64,000 nt of DNA from contig CP119310.1 in the NCBI GenBank assembly GCA_029203185.1, forward strand, positions 248,001 to 312,000, written 5' to 3'. The position numbers and the translations under genes were made by a program. Source of the DNA: Candidatus Chryseobacterium colombiense. GTDB taxonomy: Bacteria; Bacteroidota; Bacteroidia; Flavobacteriales; Weeksellaceae. The stretch's first letter is position 1, and each line of letters opens with the position of its first letter. This document shows positions 17,465-26,373 of the stretch, piece after piece. The notes below the pieces were generated by a model. The model was given only the letters and a program-made list of their open reading frames with translations. It was not told the DNA's origin and ran no database searches.

Positions 17465-18169
17465 ATGAAAGATTTAATGGGCCGTGCAATTTGGGATTTT
17501 TATTATGATGAAGATCCAAAAGATTTGCAGACTGAAACTTCAATTTCTGAACTGGACGAGCTTCCGGTGGATTATCTTTTCCGTGATTTTGAAGATATGA
17601 ATGATATTGAACAAAAAGCTTTAGAACTGTCCAAAGGAAAAGTTTTGGATATTGGAGCTGGAGCGGGTTCGCATTCTTTATACCTTCAAAATGAAAGGAA
17701 TCTTGAGGTGACCGCATTGGATATTTCACCTAAATCGATTGAAGTCTGCAAACTGAGAGGAATTCAAAAAGCGGTTGCTGAAAATGTACTTCATTTTTCC
17801 GGAGAAACTTTCGACACGATTCTGTTGCTAATGAACGGAACAGGGATTTTCCAGAGCCTTAACGTAATTGATATTTATCTTAAAAAGCTTTATTCTTTAT
17901 TAAATGAAAAAGGGCAGATTCTGATCGACAGTACGGATATTCTCTATATGTTTGACCGCGATGAAGATGGCGGAGTTTATATTCCGGCAGAAGGATATTA
18001 TGGTGAATTGGATTATATTGTTCATTACAAAGGAGAGTCGGAAGATCCAATCAAATGGCTGTACCTGGATTTCAATACCTTGAAAAATGCAGCTGAAAAT
18101 AACGGTTTTAAAATTGAGAAAATTTTACAGGATGAAGATGCTTATCTGGCGAGACTGACTAAAAAATAA
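17465..18169 (+). CDS. Class I SAM-dependent methyltransferase
   Basis: 234 residues of Rossmann-type fold. Motif I is VLDIGAGAGSHSLYL (about 60-74), motif II LEVTALDISPKSIE (about 80-93), and the motif IV/post region FDTILLLMNGTGI. The Asn-Gly in the loop after motif IV is typical of small-molecule methyltransferases in this group, but the substrate cannot be named. Stand-alone gene, divergent from the MoxR/VWA module. Confidence 0.88.
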   Translation: MKDLMGRAIWDFYYDEDPKDLQTETSISELDELPVDYLFRDFEDMNDIEQKALELSKGKVLDIGAGAGSHSLYLQNERNLEVTALDISPKSIEVCKLRGIQKAVAENVLHFSGETFDTILLLMNGTGIFQSLNVIDIYLKKLYSLLNEKGQILIDSTDILYMFDRDEDGGVYIPAEGYYGELDYIVHYKGESEDPIKWLYLDFNTLKNAAENNGFKIEKILQDEDAYLARLTKK

Positions 18170-18175
18170 TGATTA

Positions 18176-18289
18176 GATGCTTCGACAGGCTCAGCATGAC
18201 ACCGCGAATTTCAACCATTTTATAATATCATATTTATACTTTATATGCAAATGGTATTAGAGATGTCATGCTGAGCCTGTCGAAGCATC
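18176..18289. repeat. Perfect 26-bp inverted repeat with 62-nt spacer (GCTTCGACAGG family)
   Basis: Arms 18176-18201 and 18264-18289 are exact reverse complements; the left arm starts GATGCTTCGACAGGCTCAGC. A single copy with one mismatch lies at 37451-37476 in the purN-purH gap. The element sits between the stop of the methyltransferase and a separate terminator, so it is not simply the gene's own terminator. Confidence 0.85.
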
Positions 18290-18309
18290 CTTTAAAACAT
18301 AAAAAAACA

Positions 18310-18342
18310 AAAAATCCACATGAATTTCATGTGGATTTCTTT
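18310..18342. terminator. Bidirectional terminator between methyltransferase and metG
   Basis: Stem AAATCCACATG / CATGTGGATTT (18312-18322 and 18328-18338) with flanking A-run and T-rich stretch. Confidence 0.8.
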
Positions 18343-18359
18343 ATATGGAATATTAAAGA

Positions 18360-20396
18360 TTATCCAATCTCAATACCGTTTTCAACATTGCTGTCATCCG
18401 GTGTTACGAAAGATAATTTTCCGTCCGGTTTTGTTGTTAGTAGCAACATTCCCTGAGATTCAATTCCTCTGATTTTTCTTGGAGCAAGATTTAATAAAAT
18501 CATGACTTGTTTCCCAATAACCTCTTCTGGAGTAAAGCTTTCTGCAATTCCTGAAACCACAGTTCTTACATCAACACCTGTATCCACAGTAAGTTTTAGT
18601 AATTTATCTGCTTTTTCAACTTTTTCAGCTTCTAAAATAGTAGCTGTTCTTAAGTCTATTTTCGTAAAATCATCAAAAGTGATTTCTTCTTTCATAGGGT
18701 TTGCTTTAGGGTTTGTTTTTTTATTGTTTTGCTTTGTGTCTTCAAGCTTTTGGATTTGAGCTTCGATGACATCATCTTCAATTTTTGAGAAAAGAAGAGA
18801 AGCTTCGTTGATTTTGTGACCTGTTTCAATTAAAACGGATTTTGTTTCAACATCATTCCAGTCTGATTTCTGTACATTGAACATTTTCAATAGTTTATCA
18901 GAACTAAAAGGCATGAATGGTTCACACAGTTGAGCTAAAGCAACTGCAATCTGAGCTCCAACAAATAAAGACTGAGCTGCTTTTTCAGGATTGTCTTTAA
19001 TGGTTTTCCAAGGTTCTTCTGTCTGAAGATACTGATTTCCGAAACGAGCCAAATTCATCAAAGCGGTCAGAGAATTTCTGAATTCATAATTTTCTAAGAA
19101 CCCTGAAATTTCTTTTGCTGCTTTGTTGATTTCCTTTAATTCAGGACTGTTCACATCGCCTTGAGGAATAACTCCGTCATAATATTTATGAATCAAAACA
19201 GCAACTCTATTGATAAAGTTTCCAAAAATTCCAACTAACTCAGAGTTATTCTTTGTCTGGAAATCCTTCCAGGTAAAGTTATTATCTTTTGTTTCCGGAG
19301 CTGATGAAAGAAGAGCGTATCTTAAAACATCCTGTTGTCCCGGGAAATCTTCTACATATTCGTGTGCCCAAACCGCCCAGTTTCTTGAAGTTGAAATTTT
19401 ATCATTCTCAAGATTCAGGAATTCAAATGCAGGAACATTTTTCGGCATAATATAATCTCCGTGAGCTTTCATCATCGAAGGGAAAATAATACAGTGGAAC
19501 ACAATATTATCTTTTCCGATAAAGTGAACCAAATCAGAATTTTCGCTTTGCCAGTAATCTTTCCAGTCTTTTCCGTTTTTCTCAGCCCATTCTTTAGTGA
19601 AAGAAATATAGCCGATTGGCGCATCAAACCATACATAAAGCACTTTTCCTTCTGCACCCGGAAGTGGAACAGGAACTCCCCAGTTCAGATCTCGGGTCAT
19701 GGCACGAGGTTTCAGCCCGTCATTTAACCAGGATTTTACCTGTCCGTAAACATTGGGTTTCCAGTCGTCTTTATGGCCTTCAATGATCCATTCATTCAGG
19801 AAGTCTTCGTATTCGTTTAATGGAAGATACCAGTTTTTTGTTTCTTTTAAGATAGGAACATTTCCACTTAGCATAGATTTAGGATTGATCAGTTCTGATG
19901 GAGAAAGGGTAGAACCGCATTTTTCACACTGATCTCCGTAAGCGTTTTCGTTGCCACAGTTCGGACAAGTTCCCACGATGTATCGATCTGCGAGGAATTC
20001 TCCTGCCTGTTCATCAAAATACTGCTCGGATAATTCTTCTGTAAATTTTCCTTTTTCATAAAGAACCTTAAAGAAATCCTGACTGGTTTCGTAATGGTTT
20101 TTAGAGGTTGTTCTAGAATATTCATCAAAAGAAATCCCTAAGTCTGAAAAAGATTTTTTAATGATTTCGTGGTATTTATCAACGATATCCTGAGGGGTAA
20201 CCCCTTCTTTTTTAGCTCTTATGGTAATAGGAATTCCGTGCTCATCTGATCCACAGATAAACGCTACATCTTTTCCTAATCTTCTCTGAAATCTTGCGTA
20301 AACATCCGCAGGAATATAGACACCTGCCAAATGTCCTATATGAACCGGTCCGTTTGCATAAGGCAAAGCTGCCGTAATCATCTTTCTGTTTGACAT
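18360..20396 (-). CDS. metG: Methionine--tRNA ligase
   Basis: 678 residues. Class I signature HIGH at 19-22; zinc-binding CPNCG and CEKCG knuckle; the KMSKS loop reads KISTSRNW, a variant common in this group; anticodon-binding helical domain; C-terminal tRNA-binding OB-fold (DFTKIDLRTATILEAEKV ... LAPRKIRGIESQGML) after a Lys/Asn-rich linker, as in the long dimeric MetRS. It charges tRNA-Met in the cytoplasm. Confidence 0.98.
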   Translation of the reverse strand: MSNRKMITAALPYANGPVHIGHLAGVYIPADVYARFQRRLGKDVAFICGSDEHGIPITIRAKKEGVTPQDIVDKYHEIIKKSFSDLGISFDEYSRTTSKNHYETSQDFFKVLYEKGKFTEELSEQYFDEQAGEFLADRYIVGTCPNCGNENAYGDQCEKCGSTLSPSELINPKSMLSGNVPILKETKNWYLPLNEYEDFLNEWIIEGHKDDWKPNVYGQVKSWLNDGLKPRAMTRDLNWGVPVPLPGAEGKVLYVWFDAPIGYISFTKEWAEKNGKDWKDYWQSENSDLVHFIGKDNIVFHCIIFPSMMKAHGDYIMPKNVPAFEFLNLENDKISTSRNWAVWAHEYVEDFPGQQDVLRYALLSSAPETKDNNFTWKDFQTKNNSELVGIFGNFINRVAVLIHKYYDGVIPQGDVNSPELKEINKAAKEISGFLENYEFRNSLTALMNLARFGNQYLQTEEPWKTIKDNPEKAAQSLFVGAQIAVALAQLCEPFMPFSSDKLLKMFNVQKSDWNDVETKSVLIETGHKINEASLLFSKIEDDVIEAQIQKLEDTKQNNKKTNPKANPMKEEITFDDFTKIDLRTATILEAEKVEKADKLLKLTVDTGVDVRTVVSGIAESFTPEEVIGKQVMILLNLAPRKIRGIESQGMLLLTTKPDGKLSFVTPDDSNVENGIEIG

Positions 20397-20416
20397 TTAA
20401 TAGTAAAGTTTAGTTG

Positions 20417-20424
20417 CAAAGATA
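20417..20424 (-). promoter_or_regulatory. -7 box of metG
   Basis: TATCTTTG on the minus strand, 20 nt before the metG ATG; no clear TTG partner upstream. Confidence 0.5.
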
Positions 20425-20729
20425 CTGATTATCTCTGAAAATTATAATCTGTACTTTTTTTTATAGTTTTATATATTAATTATACGTTAAACCTATATAT
20501 TTTGTTAAACGTTTGTTTAACTTTTTGCTATACTTTGGAATGTATTATGTTTTGCATATTATCTTTTAATGATTTGATATATAATATACTAGCTTTTTTT
20601 AGGGTTTTAATATAAATAATTTTATTTAAATTTTTTGTTAATTTTATGATAATTATAAAATTTTTATAAATTGCAAGACAGGTTTTATGCCTTTAAACTA
20701 TAAAACGAAACTATATAAAAGATAAGATT
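20425..20729 (+). promoter_or_regulatory. Long AT-rich leader of the maltodextrin locus with palindromic operator candidate
   Basis: The direct repeat GTTAAAC occurs at 20486-20492 and 20504-20510, and the second copy is half of a perfect palindrome GTTAAAC-GTTT-GTTTAAC (20504-20521) whose core AAACGTTT resembles LacI-family operators. LacI-type MalR regulates such loci in flavobacteria. A near-consensus -7 element (TA-N3-TTTG, 20529-20537) follows directly. This leaves a leader of roughly 190 nt before the susC start, with no coding frame that I recognise. Confidence 0.5.
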
Positions 20730-23591
20730 GTGAAAAACTTTACAACAGTATTAAAAATTGCGCCTGCATTTTTATTGGCAAGTTCCATGATTCATGCGCA
20801 GACCAAAGACTCTACAACCAAAGAGAAAAAAATCGAGGAGGTTGTTTTGATCGGGTATGGTAAGCAAAAGAAATCTGATCTTACAGGATCTATTACAGCT
20901 GTCTCTGAGAAAGACTTCAATAAAGGGGCAATCGTTTCCGCGGATCAGTTAATTGCAGGTAAGGCTCCTGGTGTAAGAATTACAAATGCGGGAGGTTCAC
21001 CAGATTCTGCCCCGAATATTAGAATAAGGGGAGGTTCTTCATTTAGTGCTAATAATAATCCTTTAATTGTAATTGATGGTGTTCCTTTGGATACAAATAA
21101 TCCTGCCGGGGTTGGAAATCCATTGAATCTGATAAATCCAAACGATATTGAATCTTTTTCAATATTGAAAGACGCTTCTGCTACTGCGATTTATGGAAAC
21201 AGAGGATCTAATGGAGTTATTATTATCAAAACAAAAAGAGGAGGAGGTAAACTTAAGATAAATTTAAGCACTAATGTCTCTGTGGGTACCGTAACAAGGT
21301 ATATTGATGTTATGAATGCCAATGAGTTTACGAACTTTATTAATCAAAATTATCCTAACTACAACTATTTATTAGGAGTTGGTGGAAATTCAGCAAATCC
21401 GACACAATCTGGAACGATTTATAACACGGATTGGCAAAAGGCTATTTATAGAAATTCTGTTTCTTCGGATAACAACTTAAACGTTTCAGGTAGCCTATTT
21501 AATAAAATTCCGGTAAGATTATCCGTAGGTTATAATAGGACTGAAGGTGTTATAAAAACCAGTGATTATGAAAGATTTTCAACAGGCTTAAATATTACTC
21601 CTACTTTTTTCGATAATCACTTAAAAATTGATTTTAGTTTAAAAGGACTATTCTCAAAACTTAACGCAATTGATGACGGGGGAGCGATCGGAGGAGCAAT
21701 AAATATGAACCCGACCCTTCCTATTTATCAGTCCCAGACAGGTTTAACGGGAGATCCTTTTGATAGATTCGGCGGATATTATCAAAATACGGTTTTAAAA
21801 GGAAATCAATATTTAATTCAGGGGCAGAGTAATCCTTTAGCGATTCTAATGCAGAGACAATCTCCGCAAAAAATTTCTAAATTTTTAGGTAATGCGGAAA
21901 TTAATTATAAATTTCATTTTTTACCTGATTTGAGGGCTATTGTTAACTTAGGTTTAGAAGCTTCAAGATCCAACTTAAGAACAGTTTATTCTGACAATGC
22001 TGTTGCAACCTATAGAAATCCACAAAATTCTATAGCTCCAAATGATTATGTATTTAGTCCTGGAGTAGATTATGCGGAACATCAAAATATTGTAAATCAG
22101 ACGATGGATGCCTATTTGGTTTATGAAAAAAAATATTCAGGTTTCCTTTCTCATTTCTTAGTACAAGGGGGATATTCTTATCAGAATTTTAAAAATGACG
22201 GTTACAAAGATCAATATAGATATGATGATGTGACAGGTTTGAGAGTTCCAAATCCAGGAACAGCTTTAAATCCTAATAACAGATATTATAATGTATTGAA
22301 CCTGCAATCATTTTTAGGAAGAGCAAATATTGATTTCTATGATAAATATTTATTTACACTAAACTTTAGAGCAGATGCTTCTTCATTATTTCAGAAAGGT
22401 GAAAGATGGGGGTATTTTCCAGGTGCCGGATTTGCTTGGAAAGTCAATAAAGATTTCTTCAATGATTCTCAAAATGTTAAAGATCTTAAGTTGAGATTAG
22501 GATGGGGAAGAACCGGTAACGCCGATATTGTAGGAGTTGCAGGATTTTATCCGTCGAGCCCTTATTTTTCGATCGGAGGGTCAAACTCTCAATATTTTCC
22601 AGGAATTGGGACTTATAGTGCTTTACCATTTAATCCTGGTTTAACTTGGGAAACTACAGATACTTGGAATGGGGGAATTGATTTTTCATTCTTTAAGCAA
22701 GAAAGATTATCCGGAAGTATTGATGTATATCAAAGAAAAACAACAAATCTTTTAGCAAAAGTTCCATTACCTGTAGGACAAGGTTTGACTAATGAATTTA
22801 CTACAAATGTAGGTTCGCTTGAAAATAAAGGAGTTGAGCTTAATTTAACAGTAATCCCTGTAAAAACTGAGAATTTAAACTGGTCAGTTTCGGGAAATCT
22901 TGGGTATAATGATTCTAAAATATTAAGTTTAGGGGATGTTAGCTATTTTCCTGATAACTCAAGTACACTTCCTATAGGAACAGGGGTGAAAATTGCAAAT
23001 AACGCAATAGGTTATCAACCTTATTCTGCTTGGGTGTTGCAACAAGTTTATGACGCAAACGGAAAGCCACTTGACCATGTGTACGTTGATAGAAATGGAG
23101 ATGGGATTATCAATGAAAATGATAGATATTATAAAGCAATCAGACCAAGATGGACTTATGGTTTTAGTACTTCTTTAACTTATAAGAACTGGGATCTTAA
23201 TGCTGCTTTCAGAGGGCAAATTGGTGGTTTGATTTATAATACTAGAAAATTAGCACAAGGTTTTAAAAGTTATACAGTTCCTCAAAATTCACAGAACTTA
23301 AATAACGTTCTTACTTCTACAGCAGATTCTCCATTTACTTTATCAGATAATCTTTATTTCTCGGATTATTTCTTGGAAGACGCTTCTTTTCTGAAATTGG
23401 ATAATGTTACAGTGGGTTACTTATTTAAAAATGTATTTAAAAGTACCAATGTAAGAGTATATGCTTCTGTAAATAATGTTTATACGTGGACGAATTATTC
23501 AGGACAGGATCCTGAAAACTTCACGGGGATTGATAATAATTTTTACCCAAGACCAAGAACGTATACCATTGGATTTAACTTTAATTTTTAA
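20730..23591 (+). CDS. SusC-type TonB-dependent outer-membrane receptor for maltodextrin
   Basis: 953 residues starting at GTG; the signal peptide (KIAPAFLLASSMIHAQ) begins right there and no in-frame ATG would keep it. The TonB box is IEEVVLIGYG (about 36-45). The plug domain follows at about 50-165 with SusC hallmarks (IRIRGGSSFSANNNPLIVID, ILKDASATAIYGNRGSNGVI), then the barrel ending YTIGFNFNF. The N-terminal carboxypeptidase-regulatory-like domain usual in SusC is missing. With SusD it forms the pump-like importer that brings oligosaccharide into the periplasm; the neighbouring glucosidases indicate maltodextrin. Confidence 0.95.
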   Translation: MKNFTTVLKIAPAFLLASSMIHAQTKDSTTKEKKIEEVVLIGYGKQKKSDLTGSITAVSEKDFNKGAIVSADQLIAGKAPGVRITNAGGSPDSAPNIRIRGGSSFSANNNPLIVIDGVPLDTNNPAGVGNPLNLINPNDIESFSILKDASATAIYGNRGSNGVIIIKTKRGGGKLKINLSTNVSVGTVTRYIDVMNANEFTNFINQNYPNYNYLLGVGGNSANPTQSGTIYNTDWQKAIYRNSVSSDNNLNVSGSLFNKIPVRLSVGYNRTEGVIKTSDYERFSTGLNITPTFFDNHLKIDFSLKGLFSKLNAIDDGGAIGGAINMNPTLPIYQSQTGLTGDPFDRFGGYYQNTVLKGNQYLIQGQSNPLAILMQRQSPQKISKFLGNAEINYKFHFLPDLRAIVNLGLEASRSNLRTVYSDNAVATYRNPQNSIAPNDYVFSPGVDYAEHQNIVNQTMDAYLVYEKKYSGFLSHFLVQGGYSYQNFKNDGYKDQYRYDDVTGLRVPNPGTALNPNNRYYNVLNLQSFLGRANIDFYDKYLFTLNFRADASSLFQKGERWGYFPGAGFAWKVNKDFFNDSQNVKDLKLRLGWGRTGNADIVGVAGFYPSSPYFSIGGSNSQYFPGIGTYSALPFNPGLTWETTDTWNGGIDFSFFKQERLSGSIDVYQRKTTNLLAKVPLPVGQGLTNEFTTNVGSLENKGVELNLTVIPVKTENLNWSVSGNLGYNDSKILSLGDVSYFPDNSSTLPIGTGVKIANNAIGYQPYSAWVLQQVYDANGKPLDHVYVDRNGDGIINENDRYYKAIRPRWTYGFSTSLTYKNWDLNAAFRGQIGGLIYNTRKLAQGFKSYTVPQNSQNLNNVLTSTADSPFTLSDNLYFSDYFLEDASFLKLDNVTVGYLFKNVFKSTNVRVYASVNNVYTWTNYSGQDPENFTGIDNNFYPRPRTYTIGFNFNF

Positions 23592-23603
23592 AAAACGCTA
23601 AAA

Positions 23604-25163
23604 ATGAAAAATACTAAATATAAAATACTGGCTCTTTTGACGTTCTTAGCTGTAAATACGGCTTGTATAGATGATTTGAACACGGAGCCTAAAGTAGAGC
23701 AAACATTAGAAAATCTTTTGGCCGCAGACCCAAATGCTGTAGAGGGTTTATTATCTAGATTATATGCAAGTTTTGCCCTTTCAAGTGTGGAGGGACCTGA
23801 CAAATCGGATATTTCAGGGGCTGATCCGGGAGAATCACCATTTGTAAGAGGGTTAGTTAATCTACAAGATTTTACTGCCGATGATATGAAAAACAGATGG
23901 GGAGATAATGGGCTGGATCAGTTAACGACAACGACAAACTGGACTTCAAATAATAAATTCTTTAAATATGTATATGACAGAATTTATTATACTGTTCCTC
24001 AAGCAACAAACTTAATTCTTATCATGAAAAGTGATAAAGTTAATTATGCTAATAAAAACCAGGTTATAGATGAATTAAGATTCTTAAGAGCTTTATCTTA
24101 TTATTACTTAGTTGATTTATTTGGAAAAGGAGTTTTGGTAACTAATGAAAACTTTAATACAACTGCTCTTTTACCGGAATCTTCTAGAAAAGATCTTTTC
24201 AATTACGTTGAAAGTGAATTACTGGCTATAGAATCTACTTTACCCGCAACAAATTCTTATGGGAGAGCTAATAAATCTTGTGTAAGAATGCTTTTAGCTA
24301 AATTATATCTGAATGCGGAGGTTTATACGGGAACAGCAAGGTATAATGATGCAGCTAATTATATCAATAAAGTTATAAATGAAGGTGGTTATCAGTTGGA
24401 ATCTAATATCAGAAAGAATTTTTCTTCAGATAATAATACCTCTAAAGAAATTATTTTCCCACTTTTAGCGGATGCTGTTTCTAGCCAAAGTTTTGGTAAT
24501 ACAACATATCTTGTTAATGGGAGTATTAGTACCGAAACTATGGTTCCTGCAGATTTTGGTGCAGCTGAAGGATGGGCTGGTCATAGGGCTACAAAAGCAT
24601 GGTATGGATTATTCGGAAATAGTATTGCAGATCTTCAGGCAAGTACAGATGCAAGAGCTAAACTGTTTTGGACTCAGGGGCACAACTGGGAAATGAACGA
24701 CTATAAAACATGGGCAGATGGATTACCATCAGATAAATTTTGGAATAAAGATTCTAATGGAGTTGGAGGTGCAATAAAATTCTCATCAACAGATTTTCCA
24801 TTATTTAGATTAGCTGATGCTTACTTAATGTATGCGGAATGTGCATTAAGGGGAGCAACGGGAACTACAGTGTCACAAGGTTTAGCATATGTAAATCTTG
24901 TCAGAGCAAGAGCGGGAGCTACTCAGTTAGTATCAATTACTTTAGATGGAGTCTTAGATGAAAGAGCTAGAGAACTAAATTTCGAAGGAATGAGAAGACA
25001 GGACCTTATCAGGTTTGGAAAATTCACAGGAGGAACTTATTTATGGCCATGGAAGGGAGGTGTAAAAAATGGAACTTCAATATCGGATAACTATAAAGTA
25101 TTCCCAATTCCAAGTTCTGCATTGCAGTCTAATCCTAATTTAACTCAAAACCCTGGTTATTAA
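23604..25163 (+). CDS. SusD/RagB-family surface glycan-binding lipoprotein
   Basis: 519 residues; lipoprotein signal with Cys in LAVNTAC, then the SusD N-terminal region (DDLNTEPKVEQTLENLL, NAVEGLLSRLYASF) with TPR-like helices (RFLRALSYYYLVDLFG) and the C-terminal signature RARELNFEGMRRQDLIRFGKF. It is the lid of the SusC channel and captures starch oligosaccharides. Only 12 nt separate it from susC. Confidence 0.96.
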   Translation: MKNTKYKILALLTFLAVNTACIDDLNTEPKVEQTLENLLAADPNAVEGLLSRLYASFALSSVEGPDKSDISGADPGESPFVRGLVNLQDFTADDMKNRWGDNGLDQLTTTTNWTSNNKFFKYVYDRIYYTVPQATNLILIMKSDKVNYANKNQVIDELRFLRALSYYYLVDLFGKGVLVTNENFNTTALLPESSRKDLFNYVESELLAIESTLPATNSYGRANKSCVRMLLAKLYLNAEVYTGTARYNDAANYINKVINEGGYQLESNIRKNFSSDNNTSKEIIFPLLADAVSSQSFGNTTYLVNGSISTETMVPADFGAAEGWAGHRATKAWYGLFGNSIADLQASTDARAKLFWTQGHNWEMNDYKTWADGLPSDKFWNKDSNGVGGAIKFSSTDFPLFRLADAYLMYAECALRGATGTTVSQGLAYVNLVRARAGATQLVSITLDGVLDERARELNFEGMRRQDLIRFGKFTGGTYLWPWKGGVKNGTSISDNYKVFPIPSSALQSNPNLTQNPGY

Positions 25164-25180
25164 TTTAAAACTGTATTAAA

Positions 25181-26293
25181 ATGAAAAATATTTTCAAAAT
25201 ATTTCTGATAGGAATAGTGAGTTACTTCATTGTTTCTTGTAGAGAAGAAGATGATAAGGCTGTGCTTAATAGTACATCTAATGGGAGTTTAGCTGTAAAT
25301 AAAACATCTGTAATTCTTGATGAAACAATTGCTGATCAGGCTGCACTTACTTTTACATATACAAACCCAACTTTCAATCCAAATGTAACATTTACAAATA
25401 CAGTAGAACTTGCTACTGCTGGAACGAATTTTAGTTCTGTTGCAACACAAACTGTTTCAATGGAGCAGAAAACATTTTCTTTGACTCATTTGCAATTGAA
25501 TACAATGTTAGCAACCTTAAATATTGCTCCAAATGTTGCCAAGTCAATTGAAATCAGGTTAAAATCAAGTTTAAATGCTACTACAGCTTATTATTCTAAT
25601 GTAGTAACGGTTAGTATTACAGGTTATAAACCAAATCCGGATCTGATTTACCCTAAAATTAATGTTCCTGGAGGATATGCCGGAGCCGCAGGCTATGCAG
25701 ATTGGGAACCAACAAACTCTCCAAATTTATTCTCTCCAGGCAAAGATGATAAGTATAGAGGATTTATCTATGTTACTGCGCCAAATAGCGAATATAAATT
25801 CACTATTAATCAGGATTGGGCAGGAGATAAAGGTGATGATGGAACATTTACAGGAAAACTATTAGAAACGAACGAAGTGAATGTAAAAGCAGCAACAGCA
25901 GGAACGTATTATGTTAATGTTAATTGGGTTGCAAATACATATTCTACGGTTGTTGCAAATTTTGGTGTGATTGGCGATGCAACTCCTACAGGTTGGGGCT
26001 CAGATACAGACTTTGTTTATAATCCTACTACAAAAACTTATGTAATCAATTCGATTGCTTTGTCAAATACTGGAGTGTTTAAATTTAGAGCTAATGATGA
26101 TTGGGTGATGAAGTTTCAACCAGCTAGTGCAGATGAAACATTGGTTTCGGGAACTACAGTTCAGTCTTATTTAAATTCAGAAGGAACTGTAACAGGAGAT
26201 CCTGGTTATAAAGTTGCACAAGCGGGTAATTATAAAATAGAATTAGACTTACATAATTCAGCTTACTATAAGCTAACTATCACAAAATTATAA
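25181..26293 (+). CDS. SusE/SusF-like outer-membrane starch-binding lipoprotein
   Basis: 370 residues; lipobox in YFIVSC-R. An N-terminal Ig-like SusE domain (about 35-150) is followed by two beta-sandwich starch-binding-type modules with aromatic residues suited to glucan stacking (YADWEPTNSP, GDATPTGWGSD). SusE/SusF proteins bind maltodextrin at the cell surface and are not needed for catalysis. 17 nt after susD; a hairpin follows the stop. Confidence 0.88.
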   Translation: MKNIFKIFLIGIVSYFIVSCREEDDKAVLNSTSNGSLAVNKTSVILDETIADQAALTFTYTNPTFNPNVTFTNTVELATAGTNFSSVATQTVSMEQKTFSLTHLQLNTMLATLNIAPNVAKSIEIRLKSSLNATTAYYSNVVTVSITGYKPNPDLIYPKINVPGGYAGAAGYADWEPTNSPNLFSPGKDDKYRGFIYVTAPNSEYKFTINQDWAGDKGDDGTFTGKLLETNEVNVKAATAGTYYVNVNWVANTYSTVVANFGVIGDATPTGWGSDTDFVYNPTTKTYVINSIALSNTGVFKFRANDDWVMKFQPASADETLVSGTTVQSYLNSEGTVTGDPGYKVAQAGNYKIELDLHNSAYYKLTITKL

Positions 26294-26318
26294 AATACAA
26301 CAAGTTTAAATAAAGAGC

Positions 26319-26350
26319 AAAGTGTTGCTTTTGGGCAACACTTTCTTTAT
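26319..26350 (+). terminator. Hairpin terminator/attenuator within the maltodextrin locus
   Basis: Perfect 10-bp stem AAAGTGTTGC / GCAACACTTT (26319-26328, 26335-26344) followed by CTTTATTTTT. It separates the binding/transport genes from the hydrolase genes and could set the ratio between them. Confidence 0.8.
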
Positions 26351-26373
26351 TTTTAAAGTTATAAATAGTCATT

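Noticed and set aside
16840..17508. Plus-strand 222-codon frame over the VWA gene
   Set aside because: Mirror of a well-supported VWA domain with intact MIDAS; the frame is Phe/Ile-rich, without a domain, and runs through the methyltransferase promoter.
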